Source of the DNA: Bacteroidia bacterium
GTDB lineage: Bacteria; Bacteroidota; Bacteroidia; J057
Assembly (NCBI GenBank): GCA_041391665.1
Contig: JAWKNO010000002.1
Coordinates: forward strand, 2,744,452-2,808,451
Direction: 5' to 3'
Length of the DNA: 64,000 bases
In this document: positions 1 to 9,465 of the stretch, one piece after another
Layout of the letters: each line of letters begins with the position of its first letter
Numbering within the stretch: position 1 is the stretch's first letter
Position numbers and translations under genes: made by a program
Notes under the pieces: generated by a model
Told to the model about the DNA's origin: nothing
Database searches by the model: none
Seen by the model: the letters and a program-made list of their open reading frames with translations, nothing else

Positions 1-1156
1 CGGAAAGTGTGATGACAGTCAGTGCAACCAATACAAAATCACCAAACTGTAATTCGATAGGGAAGGCTTTCACACGGAAGCTTTCCCCTCCGTTTAGCTG
101 GATAAATCCGAGGTACTTCTGAGCGAGCCCCGTGATCAACGCGACGACAACGCCGCATATTCCGCCAACACTACCGACCAGGAGTCCGTCAGCGAGGAAT
201 ATCTTGCGAATCGTGCCTTGTGTGGCACCCATAGATTTTAATACGGCAATGTCGCGGGTTTTTTCCAGTACGATCATAGAAAGGCTACCTACAATGTTGA
301 CAGCCGCAATGGCCAGCATCAGCACCAAAATCAGGTAACTCACATATTTTTCATTGCGCATGACTTTGTAGAGCGTCTGGTGTTGTTCGTACCAGGTGAG
401 TACTTCATAGTCTGGCCCAATCAGCGCTTCCAGTTGTTTTTTTACAGGGCCGGCCCGATCGGTATTTGTCAGCCGAAGTTCATAGGCAGAGATCTCATTT
501 TTCAATTCAAACAGATCACGAACAAAGTAAAAATCGGTCAGAATATATTTTTCGTCATACTCCTTCTGTACACTAAAGTAGCCTGAAGGGAATATAAAAT
601 CTGTATTAATCGGATTGGAGATCGAGGCGTTTTGCGGAATGTAGGAGACACTGATCGGCCTGAAATCATTGTCAATCTCTGCGCTGAGATTGGCGGCAAT
701 CACACTTCCCAATACAGCCTGAGAAACCCCGTTGCGGGGTTTGAAGTTGTATTCTCCGGCATAAACAAACGTGTCCACCCGGTTGACAGAAAGAAAATCC
801 TCTTCTACACCTTTGATTGTGCCATAAGTCTGATTATCGACATACTCAAGCCATACCCGGCCTTCGATGGTACGGGTAATGGCCACTACTTCAGGGTGTT
901 CGGACAGCTTTCTGTAAATATCATCAGAATGTTCAAACACCTGACCGCGGGCAGCGACAATTTTTATATCGGGATCCATTGCCGCAAACAGCCCTTCAAT
1001 GAAAGTAGTAAGCCCGTTGAATACAGACAGGACTAAAATCAATGCAGCTGTACCCACACCGATTCCCGCCATGGAAACCCAGGTAATCACATTGATTGCA
1101 TTACTGGATTTTTTGGAAAACAGGTAACGGCGTGCGATATAAAAAGAGAGGTTCAT
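1..1156 (-). CDS. FtsX/LolC-E-type ABC transporter permease, C-terminus cut by window edge
   Basis: Reading from the ATG at 1156, the frame stays open to base 1, so about 385 residues are present and the end lies outside the window. The N-terminus (MNLSFYIARRYLFSKKSSN) followed by a hydrophobic helix and a long periplasmic segment is typical of the LolC/LolE/MacB-like permease family. Reading toward the window edge, the sequence enters the C-terminal membrane helices (PIELQFGDFVLVALTVIT). Such proteins sit in the inner membrane, and by family many move lipoproteins toward the outer membrane; the exact substrate is inferred. The start overlaps the rbfA stop (ATGA), so the two are translationally coupled. 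A homologous permease is at 32495-33712. Confidence 0.85.
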   Translation of the reverse strand, partial: MNLSFYIARRYLFSKKSSNAINVITWVSMAGIGVGTAALILVLSVFNGLTTFIEGLFAAMDPDIKIVAARGQVFEHSDDIYRKLSEHPEVVAITRTIEGRVWLEYVDNQTYGTIKGVEEDFLSVNRVDTFVYAGEYNFKPRNGVSQAVLGSVIAANLSAEIDNDFRPISVSYIPQNASISNPINTDFIFPSGYFSVQKEYDEKYILTDFYFVRDLFELKNEISAYELRLTNTDRAGPVKKQLEALIGPDYEVLTWYEQHQTLYKVMRNEKYVSYLILVLMLAIAAVNIVGSLSMIVLEKTRDIAVLKSMGATQGTIRKIFLADGLLVGSVGGICGVVVALITGLAQKYLGFIQLNGGESFRVKAFPIELQFGDFVLVALTVITLS

Positions 1157-1512
1157 TCCTCTTTACCCTCCTCAATTTTTTTAAATATCTCATCGATTTT
1201 GGCAGCTTCCCGAAAGGAGTCATCGGCATAAAAACGAATCTCAGGTACTGTCCGGACTTTATTTTTAATTCGCCCGGCAAGTTGGCGTCGCAGTTCGGTC
1301 ATGTGTTCATTCATGGATTCGGTAACGGCTTCCAACTGATCATCGGGGAAAACCGTCAGGTAAATTTTTGCCATTCCCTTATCCGGCGTAAGCCTTACAA
1401 CGGTAACAGAAACCATTTTTCCCTGATTCAAAGCGGGACTCGTACGAATAATCTCACTGATCTCAAATTGAATGAGCTTTTCGGTTTTTTTTTGTTGAAT
1501 GGAAGCTGACAT
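1153..1512 (-). CDS. rbfA: 30S ribosome-binding factor RbfA
   Basis: This 119-residue protein has the RbfA pattern: a short basic N-terminal helix (QKKTEKLIQFEISEII), a type-II KH core with VSVTVVRLTPDKGMAKIYLTV, and a conserved tail (RTVPEIRFYADDS). RbfA binds the 30S subunit and helps mature the 5' end of 16S rRNA, especially in the cold. I place the start at 1512 because homologues begin just before the QQKKTEK helix; an upstream in-frame ATG at 1569 would add a non-conserved stretch running into the divergent exporter gene. It precedes and overlaps the permease gene by four bases, a common Bacteroidota pairing. Confidence 0.92.
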   Translation of the reverse strand: MSASIQQKKTEKLIQFEISEIIRTSPALNQGKMVSVTVVRLTPDKGMAKIYLTVFPDDQLEAVTESMNEHMTELRRQLAGRIKNKVRTVPEIRFYADDSFREAAKIDEIFKKIEEGKEE

Positions 1513-1563
1513 ATACTTTTGTAACGATATGGAAAAGATTTTTCCATAGACAAAGGTAAAAGG

Positions 1564-3387
1564 ATGCACGCGTATTTCCGAATTCTTTCTTTTGGGCGAC
1601 CTTGGTTTTGGCTGGGGGGAATGGCATTTGTGTTTTTGTTGCTGTACACGCTGTTTAGTGCCGTGTCGCTGATTTCGGCGATTCCGTTTCTGGAGATATT
1701 ATTTTCCCAGGAGCCCATTCCTGCGCCAGCCACACCCTTTAACTTTCTGGATACCGGATCGGTTAAAGATTATGGCTACTACTATTTGAGTGATTGGATG
1801 AGTATCTATGGCAGGCAGACCGTTCTTTTATACTTTTGTTTTTTTCTTCTGGGGGTCATTATCATCAAAAACCTCGCGCGTTATCTTGCCAGCTATTGTA
1901 TGGCGCCGCTTGAATTTGGGATTGTTCGCAACATGCGGGATCATATTTTTTCCCATTTGACAACACTCGATCTACAATTTTTTTCCCGCAACAAAAAAGG
2001 TGATACGCTGAATATTCTGACCAGCGATCTTCAGATCATCATGGAATCGGTGATCAGCACCGTACAGGGCGCGATTCGGGAGCCGTTGACCATGCTGGTA
2101 TTTCTTTTCACGCTGATTGTGATTTCCTGGAAGTTGACGTTGTTTACGCTGATTGTATTGCCTCTCACGGCATTAGCAATCAATATGATTGCCCGGCCAT
2201 TAAAACGAAAGGCGACGAAGGGACAGGCAATTCTCAGTGATTTACTGGCACACAATGAGGAATTTATTTCCAGCATTCGCATTGTCAAAGCTTTTCAGAA
2301 AGAAAACTTTGAAAAAGAGCGCCACAACCGGCTCAATGAGCGATATACTCAAATGCAGATTTCGATCCGGAGGAGAACCGAGCTTGCCTCTCCTTTGACC
2401 GAAGTGTTGAGTATTACCGTGGTTTGTGCCATTATTTTTATGGGTGGTACGATGATTTTGGGCGAAAAAAGTGAAATGAAAGCCTCGGAGTTTATCGGGT
2501 TCATTGCCATATTTTCACAGTTTCTTGCCCCTATAAAAGCCTTCTCGGGTATTGTGAGCAAAATCTCCCGGGGAATTGCCTCTTTTGACCGGGTAGAAAC
2601 CCTGTTGACTTCTCTGCCAGATATACAAAACAGCCTAAATCCGGTACCAAAGCCGACGTTTGAAAAGGAAATCCATTTTTCGAAAGTATGGTTCCGGTAC
2701 GAAGAGGCAGACATCTTAAAAGAGGTTGATTTTGTGATACCCAAAGGTTCTACCGTAGCAATCGTCGGTCCCAGCGGCGCGGGAAAATCTACCCTGGCAG
2801 ATCTGATTCCCCGTTTTTACGACCCCTATCAGGGGCAAATTCTGATGGATGGGGTAGATATCCGGAGTATGACACTTGCCGATTTGCGTTCACATATCGG
2901 TATGGTTACCCAGGAAGGAATCTTGTTTCACGACACCGTTCGCAATAATATCGCCTATGGCCTGGTCAACCCGGATCCCCAGGCTGTGGAAGAAGCTGCC
3001 CGTATTGCCAACGCCCATGCATTTATTATGGACTTGCCCAAAGGGTATGATACCTTGATTGGTGAGCGGGGTACCCGGTTATCTGGCGGACAAAGGCAAA
3101 GGATCAGTATCGCCCGTGCAGTATTGAGAAACCCAGCCATTTTGATCTTGGATGAAGCAACCTCTAACCTCGATACAGAGTCCGAAAAACTGGTTCAGGA
3201 GGCATTGGATCATTTGATGCACAACCGCACCTCCCTGGTGATTGCGCACAGACTTTCCACGATTCTTTCCGCAGATATGATTCTTGCGCTGGAAGAAGGG
3301 AAAATTGTGGAAATGGGTACTCATGATGAATTGATCAGGATAAACGGCGTGTATAAACGGCTGTTTGATCTGCAATTTGGTAACTAA
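1564..3387 (+). CDS. MsbA-like ABC exporter (fused TM and ATPase domains)
   Basis: A 607-residue half-transporter. Residues about 15-340 form a six-helix exporter membrane domain, and about 365-605 form the nucleotide-binding domain. Visible motifs: Walker A GPSGAGKST near 402, signature LSGGQ near 506, Walker B ILILDEA near 527 and the H-loop VIAHR near 559. It works as a homodimer in the inner membrane; close family members (MsbA) flip lipid A, so lipid or lipopolysaccharide export is the likely role, but the substrate cannot be read from sequence. It is transcribed divergently from rbfA across about 50 bases. A long 246-base non-coding gap follows, with no clear terminator. Confidence 0.88.
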   Translation: MHAYFRILSFGRPWFWLGGMAFVFLLLYTLFSAVSLISAIPFLEILFSQEPIPAPATPFNFLDTGSVKDYGYYYLSDWMSIYGRQTVLLYFCFFLLGVIIIKNLARYLASYCMAPLEFGIVRNMRDHIFSHLTTLDLQFFSRNKKGDTLNILTSDLQIIMESVISTVQGAIREPLTMLVFLFTLIVISWKLTLFTLIVLPLTALAINMIARPLKRKATKGQAILSDLLAHNEEFISSIRIVKAFQKENFEKERHNRLNERYTQMQISIRRRTELASPLTEVLSITVVCAIIFMGGTMILGEKSEMKASEFIGFIAIFSQFLAPIKAFSGIVSKISRGIASFDRVETLLTSLPDIQNSLNPVPKPTFEKEIHFSKVWFRYEEADILKEVDFVIPKGSTVAIVGPSGAGKSTLADLIPRFYDPYQGQILMDGVDIRSMTLADLRSHIGMVTQEGILFHDTVRNNIAYGLVNPDPQAVEEAARIANAHAFIMDLPKGYDTLIGERGTRLSGGQRQRISIARAVLRNPAILILDEATSNLDTESEKLVQEALDHLMHNRTSLVIAHRLSTILSADMILALEEGKIVEMGTHDELIRINGVYKRLFDLQFGN

Positions 3388-3633
3388 CCTTACATCTCTT
3401 AAATTCGTATATAATCAGGAATTTATTCTAATAATTGGCAGAAACCGCTTGTACACTCTTAAAAAAGAACGGTTCAACCAAATATATTACATAGACTTCC
3501 TTCGTTTTCGTACATTTACACAAGATTAGTTATTCCAAGGACTAAAATCTTTGATATAAAAACTAATTGGTGCGGATGACTCTCTTCAGTTTTAATATTT
3601 TTCTTCGTTTTCCAAACCCTCAACTACTGAACA

Positions 3634-6600
3634 ATGCAACAAACTTACAAGTTTACTGACATTCAGAATCTGAATAACACTCCATTCAGGTTTTCTCTCC
3701 TCGTAGTTTTCCTACTACTTGCAGGAACAATGATTTCGACCTCTGCTTTTGCTGTGGTTAAAACCAGTAAAGGAACCGGGGACTGGACTGACCCCAACAA
3801 CTGGAACCCCATCGGTGTGCCTGTGGCGGCTGATGATGTTACGATCGCTTCTGGGCATATCGTGACTATGCCTTCCGTAGGTGTAGCCCTTACTGAGTGT
3901 AATAATCTGACCATTCAAGCGGGTGCCACGATGATTCTTCTCAGCCGGGATCATACTACTCACGGTACAACCACGGTCAATGGTAGTTTGCTTGACACAC
4001 AAAATTCTGGTGCCAATATTTTTATAGGAAAAGTTACCGTTGGTGCTTCAGGTTCCTGGAATACCTCCGGCATCTCTAATGTCAACAATTTGGTTTTCAG
4101 AGGAGGGTTGGAAAACAACGGCGTTAGCTTTATTATCAATAAAGCGACTTTTAATACTAATAATCAGACGATCAGTGGTACCAGTGCGATTTCTTTTCCG
4201 GGAACTGTGATCGTGGGTGCCGGAATCGAACTCACCAATAACAACATTGCCGGCCTTTCCTTTGGGCCGATAGCCAACTTAAACGGGGTGGATGCTGCCT
4301 CCAAATTCATCAACCAGACAACCATGACCTACAAGCATAAAAATGCGCCTATGTTGATTGGTTTGGTTGATTTTTCTCCGGTCGGAAATACCGTCATCTA
4401 CAATCGCGATGGCGTCAAACAGGCAGTTTTGGGTACAACTTATTACAACCTGGTAATCGGCCCTGACCCTCTGCTGAGCAATTTTGATCATGAAGCTACA
4501 GCGAATATCGTTGTACTCAACGACTTTACCGTACAAAATGGCGCTGAATTTCTCGTGAAGGGGTTTGATCTTGCCGTAACTGGAAATACTCTCATTCAGG
4601 GTTTGTTTACCGATGCAGATCTCTTGGGAACCACCACATTGGCTAATGTGGAGCTGTCTTCCGGCGGCTATATTGATGGCAACAATGCCAGCCATGGTAC
4701 GATCAATATCAATGGTAATCTTTCTGTCCCGGCAGGTACAGGTCAAATTGACGAAGGGGTTGTAACTGTAACCGGTACAACTTCCATTTCTGCTGGTGCA
4801 ACCCTTTTGATCGGAAGTCAGTTTGGAACAAAAACCTTTGGTCAGGTAGATATCGCTGCAACGGGTAAATGGGAGTTCCTGGTAAATAATGCAGCAACTG
4901 TTGCCACTTTTACCGGCGCAGTGAATAACAATGGGACATTTACAGCTCAAAAAGGTACCTATACCTTCCAGGGGATATTTAACAATACAGCTACGGGTAT
5001 TTTTAATGTGAATGCCGCAGGGCTTCTGACTTTAGAAACTCATTTTGTTAATAATGGTACGGCAAACTTTCCGGCGGGGGCATTTACCTTTCACAACAGT
5101 ACCATCAGCGGGTCTTCCCCTTTGGTATTCAATGGCGATATAACGGTAGGTGCGGGATTTATGACTACCAATAGCAATACCGGAGGTATAACCCTTAATG
5201 CTGTTTTGAACGGCACAGATGGTGCCTCTAATTTCCGTAACGAACAATCATTTACCTACAACCCGACTCTGCGGAATATTCCCATGGCAACCGGAATCCT
5301 TACGGCATCTACAGTCGGGAATACATTCCGTTACTCCCGAGTAGGTTCAGACCAGGATGTCAAAGGCACCACCTACCATAACCTTGTATTTGAAAATGGT
5401 ACCGTGCGGACCCTCAACAATGGAAATGTTGTAGTGAATGGAAATCTGACGAATACGATTAGCCAGGTTGGGGCAGGGATTATTACCATAGCCGGTGGAG
5501 GGCCGCAGGTTCTCAGTGGTGGCGGTACTTTCTTAAACCTGACGGTCAACAAACCTACTGAAGCCCTTACGCTGACAAGCGACATTACGGTAACCAACGC
5601 CCTGACAATCAGCAGCGGACTTGTTATTACAGGTTTGAATATCATTCACCTGAGTACTACCGGTACACTGAGTGAAACACCTACCGCTTATATCTTTGGG
5701 CTTGTGGAAGCAGAGCGCACTCTGGGGGGAGGTTCTACTAGTACTTTTGGAAATATTGGTCTGGATATTACCTCTTCGGCAGGCAATCCATTGGGATTAA
5801 CACTGGTTGGAAGAAGTACTGCTACCCCTGTACTTACAGGCGGAATCAACAGAGCTTTTCTGGTAGTCCCGACCAATAATGCAGCACTGAATGCTTCCAT
5901 AACATTCAAATACCTGGATGCAGATATCATCGGGCTGGTCGAAGGAAACTTTGTGTTACTGCATAATACCGGAGGTGGATTTGTGAATATAGGTGGTACC
6001 TTGAATGCGGGCCTTAATCAAATGACCGTTTCCGGAATCAACTCCTTTGGAGGAATAACTGTTGGCGATCCTGCCAGCTTCCCGGTAGAATGGCTTGATT
6101 TCCAGGCAGTGAATGACCCTATGGGCGTTGTCCTTAGCTGGAGTACAGCTTTCGAACTAAACAACGACTACTTCCTGGTAGAAAGATCTGTAGATGGAAA
6201 TCTGTTTTCGGCTATCGGAAAGGTAGAAGGATCCGGAACGACCAGCGATATCAGTACTTATACCTTTAATGATCACGAAGCGCTGAATCTCAATAGTAAT
6301 GTATTTTATTACCGCCTCAAGCAAGTGGATCTCAACGGACAGTTTGACTATTCCAATATTGTTGAAATACGTTTGGAATCAACCGTGTCTCTGGAGTTAA
6401 AAGCCTTCCCTTCGCCTTTTACAGACGAACTGACCATTCAGCTGTTTCAAAATGATCTCGCTGCAAATTCAACCCTAAAGCTTGTCGATATGGCCGGTAA
6501 ACTGATCTGGAGCCAGAATGTTGGGCATGATTCGGGGACCTATGACTTTTCAGTTCCGACCGCCGGGCTTTCTTCCGGTATCTACACGGTGATGGTTCAA

Positions 6601-6639
6601 TCCGGGAATACCGTAAAATATGTAAGAGTAGTAAAATAA
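3634..6639 (+). CDS. Large secreted T9SS-sorted beta-rich protein
   Basis: 1001 residues with an N-terminal export signal (hydrophobic run FSLLVVFLLLAGTMISTSAFA). The mature start (GTGDWTDPNNWNPIGVP) is the module seen in G8-like/parallel beta-helix surface proteins, and it is followed by hundreds of residues rich in N, T, G, V with recurring 'NNNGTF' and 'TVGA' strands that suggest a beta-helix. Around residue 810 comes a fibronectin-like segment (VEWLDFQAVND, LVERSVDG, YYRLKQVD). The last ~85 residues (AFPSPFTDELTIQL, GIYTVMVQSGNTVKYVRVVK) are a type A T9SS sorting domain, which directs passage through the outer membrane and surface attachment or release. Function unknown, probably adhesive or matrix. 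The next gene is a paralogue. Confidence 0.88.
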   Translation: MQQTYKFTDIQNLNNTPFRFSLLVVFLLLAGTMISTSAFAVVKTSKGTGDWTDPNNWNPIGVPVAADDVTIASGHIVTMPSVGVALTECNNLTIQAGATMILLSRDHTTHGTTTVNGSLLDTQNSGANIFIGKVTVGASGSWNTSGISNVNNLVFRGGLENNGVSFIINKATFNTNNQTISGTSAISFPGTVIVGAGIELTNNNIAGLSFGPIANLNGVDAASKFINQTTMTYKHKNAPMLIGLVDFSPVGNTVIYNRDGVKQAVLGTTYYNLVIGPDPLLSNFDHEATANIVVLNDFTVQNGAEFLVKGFDLAVTGNTLIQGLFTDADLLGTTTLANVELSSGGYIDGNNASHGTININGNLSVPAGTGQIDEGVVTVTGTTSISAGATLLIGSQFGTKTFGQVDIAATGKWEFLVNNAATVATFTGAVNNNGTFTAQKGTYTFQGIFNNTATGIFNVNAAGLLTLETHFVNNGTANFPAGAFTFHNSTISGSSPLVFNGDITVGAGFMTTNSNTGGITLNAVLNGTDGASNFRNEQSFTYNPTLRNIPMATGILTASTVGNTFRYSRVGSDQDVKGTTYHNLVFENGTVRTLNNGNVVVNGNLTNTISQVGAGIITIAGGGPQVLSGGGTFLNLTVNKPTEALTLTSDITVTNALTISSGLVITGLNIIHLSTTGTLSETPTAYIFGLVEAERTLGGGSTSTFGNIGLDITSSAGNPLGLTLVGRSTATPVLTGGINRAFLVVPTNNAALNASITFKYLDADIIGLVEGNFVLLHNTGGGFVNIGGTLNAGLNQMTVSGINSFGGITVGDPASFPVEWLDFQAVNDPMGVVLSWSTAFELNNDYFLVERSVDGNLFSAIGKVEGSGTTSDISTYTFNDHEALNLNSNVFYYRLKQVDLNGQFDYSNIVEIRLESTVSLELKAFPSPFTDELTIQLFQNDLAANSTLKLVDMAGKLIWSQNVGHDSGTYDFSVPTAGLSSGIYTVMVQSGNTVKYVRVVK

Positions 6640-6697
6640 GCTTCCGCAAAGGGATTTTCTTACAAATCCTTTCCGCTCAGGCATAAAAACAAACCTT

Positions 6698-6731
6698 TCA
6701 CCGGGCAGATATTGTCCGGTGATTGTTTTTT
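6698..6731 (+). terminator. Rho-independent terminator after the first T9SS gene
   Basis: A 7-bp perfect stem (TCACCGG / CCGGTGA) with an 11-base loop is followed by a T-rich run. It lies 58 bases after the stop at 6639 and separates the two T9SS paralogues into distinct transcripts. Confidence 0.75.
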
Positions 6732-6796
6732 ATACAAATTAGTCCAAACTGTGAATATTCGAAAGGAAATAAATATAGTAACAAGAAAAAGACTTT

Positions 6797-9463
6797 ATGG
6801 CTAAAAACTACTCGTGTATTTCCCTGCTTTTGGTTCTTTTAAACATTCTCTTATTTACCCAGATAGCCTTTGGCGTGAATATTCAAAGCATTGATTCGGG
6901 AGACTGGGCCAATCCGGCGATATGGTCCACAAATGCTGTTCCCGATTCCTCAGATAATGTTTTCATCAAAAGCGGGCATACAATTACCCTTCCTGTTTCC
7001 GGTCCTACTCCTACCTGTACTGATCTTGTGATAGAGCAGGGGGGGGCGATTGTGATCCAGAATAAAAACTTTACGATTCACGGTACAACCACAGTAGCCG
7101 GCCAACTGACTGACACTGATAATGCCGGTAATAATTTGTTTTTGGGTAAAGTAATCATCACTGCTACCGGTGTCTGGAATACGGATGCACTGACCAGCGC
7201 GCCCCGGCTTGTATTTACCCAGGGCATTGAAAACAATGGGCAGGCACTTTTTCGCAGGTGTAAGTTTGAACAAAACAGCCAGACCCTATCCGGATCATCA
7301 CCATTTATTTTTGAAGATAATCTGTATCTCGGTACGGGCATTAGTCTGTCGAATGAAGGAACGCTGATTTTCCATAATGGGGATATTTATGGAGATGATA
7401 ACACATCGACTTTTGTCAATAAAGGTACTTTTGAAACCCGGTCAGCTAATGCCCCTGTTCAGGTGGCTGCCGCAGACTTTTCTTCAGAAGGGAATACGGT
7501 CATTTATAATCGCGCGGGTACAATGAAAGTACGGGCGACTACCTATTATAATCTGGTCATTTCAGTCGACGCTACAGGAGCCAATTCCAAAAGAAGCCTC
7601 ACAGCAGGCACAACACGTGTGCTAAACCGGTTAACAATAGAATCTGGGGCAACCCTTCAGCCGGAGAATGAAAATCTGATCGTAGAGGGAACAATGGAAA
7701 TATTTGGGACATTCTATGACAATGCAATAGCCGGCACCAATACGTTTTATGATGTGGATTTATCCGGGGGAATCATTGATGGGACCGGGTCAGAGTATCC
7801 GGTGATAAAAATTACCGGTACCCTCTCTGTATCTACCGCGGATGGTAATATTGAGGAAGCTAAACTTACCTCTACCGGAAAAACAGTTATCCATTCAGGG
7901 AGAAAACTGCTGATTAATTCTGCGGTTGGAGACAAAGTATTTGGTTCGCTGGAAATAGCTGAAGACGCACAATTTATAGATAATACAAATACCGGTCTGA
8001 TTTCATTCACCGGTCCTGTCGACATTTTCGGCGCACTGGCACTTGACAAAGGTTTTCACAAATTTGATGGCCCTGTCACCATTCTCGGTGATTCCGGCGT
8101 ATTTCTCACGCTTGCTTCCAAAGGTACTTTCAGGTTTAATAAAGGACTTTTTAATCATGGCCGGTTTATCATGAGTTCCGATAGTTTATGGATACGAAAA
8201 GAGATTGGGGGGACTGCACCGATAAGTCTGAATCATATTATTTATATCCCCAATAAAGACACCCTTGTCAATTCCAATACCGGCGGCCTCAGACTCTCCG
8301 GATTATTGAATGGCTCCGGTAAGGAGTCAGTTTTTATCAACCGCGGACTCTTGGTATATGAACCTTCAGATCCGAACCCGCCTATGAAAGTAGGTAAAAT
8401 GGATCTTTGTTCTTATCCCGGCAACACCCTAGTTTTTGGTTCTGAAAAGAAAGACCAACTGATACCGGGCGGTTGTTATTACAATATCGGCTTTGAAAAG
8501 GGAACCCGAAAACTGCTGTCAAATGGCGACATCTCCGTTCTTGGAAATATTTATAACTCCGTCGAGATCCGTACCGGCGAGGATATTCTTACCGGAGGGT
8601 CCATTCATCTGACAGGAGATAGCCTTCAGGAAATTATGGGTTGGGGCGATCCGATTTTTCCTACGATCGTGATTGACAAACCTTCAGGTCATGCATTTTT
8701 ACACCATCATATTACTATGAAGGATGGCTTGTTTATGGTTTCCGGTATTTTGGAAACAGATACCGCGTATGTATTACTTTCTGAATCTGGTATTATTCAG
8801 GAAACGGAGACTGCGTATATCAAGGGAAAAGTTGCTGCGCTGCGCACCATTGGCAATGGCGCTACCCGGGAGTTTGGGGGTATGGGACTAAAAATAAAAG
8901 TCTCAGCAGGAAGTTCTATGGGAGAAACGCTGGTTGTAAGAACAACCGGATCCGCCTATGAGCCTGGTCAGATTGATCGATACTTTGAGGTATTCCCAAC
9001 ATACAATTCCAATCTTGACGCTACGGTCGAGTTTACCTACATGGAACATGAAATTTCAGGTGCTGAGGAAGAAGACCTGGTCATGGAAACCAAAACGGGT
9101 CAGAACTATTTTGAAACTTTAGGCGGCAGAGTGCTGACCAACAGCAATATTGTCAGAAAAACCCGGATAAACGAATTTGGCGTCATTGCGGTTCGGGCTA
9201 CCAGCCTCGCAGTAAACGCCTATCCTTCCCCCTTTTTTGATGGAAACCTGACGATAGACTATGTGGTTGCCGAGACGCAGGTAGTCGACATCCGGATTAT
9301 GGATATTGCGGGCCGCACATTTGTAAAGCAGCGGGTTTTGGCAGAAGCCGGGAAAAACCAGTTTGTCGTCTCCGACGTCAATCTTGCAGCGGGCATTTAT
9401 TTTGTACGTGTCGGAGGAAACAGTCAGTCAGGGTATGCAAAAATTGTGAAGCGCACGCTGTGA
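6797..9463 (+). CDS. Second T9SS-sorted beta-rich surface protein (paralogue)
   Basis: 888 residues. A signal peptide (SLLLVLLNILLFTQIAFG) is followed by the same mature module as the preceding gene (SGDWANPAIWSTNAVPDSSD) and matching segments (HGTTTVAGQLTDTDNAGNN versus HGTTTVNGSLLDTQNSGAN), so the two are tandem duplicates. Unlike its neighbour it lacks the fibronectin-like segment before the C-terminus. It ends in a T9SS sorting domain (AYPSPFFDGNLTIDY, AAGIYFVRVGG, YAKIVKRTL). It is expected on the cell surface or in the medium; no catalytic motif is visible. Its stop lies three bases from the convergent trhO stop. Confidence 0.87.
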   Translation: MAKNYSCISLLLVLLNILLFTQIAFGVNIQSIDSGDWANPAIWSTNAVPDSSDNVFIKSGHTITLPVSGPTPTCTDLVIEQGGAIVIQNKNFTIHGTTTVAGQLTDTDNAGNNLFLGKVIITATGVWNTDALTSAPRLVFTQGIENNGQALFRRCKFEQNSQTLSGSSPFIFEDNLYLGTGISLSNEGTLIFHNGDIYGDDNTSTFVNKGTFETRSANAPVQVAAADFSSEGNTVIYNRAGTMKVRATTYYNLVISVDATGANSKRSLTAGTTRVLNRLTIESGATLQPENENLIVEGTMEIFGTFYDNAIAGTNTFYDVDLSGGIIDGTGSEYPVIKITGTLSVSTADGNIEEAKLTSTGKTVIHSGRKLLINSAVGDKVFGSLEIAEDAQFIDNTNTGLISFTGPVDIFGALALDKGFHKFDGPVTILGDSGVFLTLASKGTFRFNKGLFNHGRFIMSSDSLWIRKEIGGTAPISLNHIIYIPNKDTLVNSNTGGLRLSGLLNGSGKESVFINRGLLVYEPSDPNPPMKVGKMDLCSYPGNTLVFGSEKKDQLIPGGCYYNIGFEKGTRKLLSNGDISVLGNIYNSVEIRTGEDILTGGSIHLTGDSLQEIMGWGDPIFPTIVIDKPSGHAFLHHHITMKDGLFMVSGILETDTAYVLLSESGIIQETETAYIKGKVAALRTIGNGATREFGGMGLKIKVSAGSSMGETLVVRTTGSAYEPGQIDRYFEVFPTYNSNLDATVEFTYMEHEISGAEEEDLVMETKTGQNYFETLGGRVLTNSNIVRKTRINEFGVIAVRATSLAVNAYPSPFFDGNLTIDYVVAETQVVDIRIMDIAGRTFVKQRVLAEAGKNQFVVSDVNLAAGIYFVRVGGNSQSGYAKIVKRTL

Positions 9464-9465
9464 TT

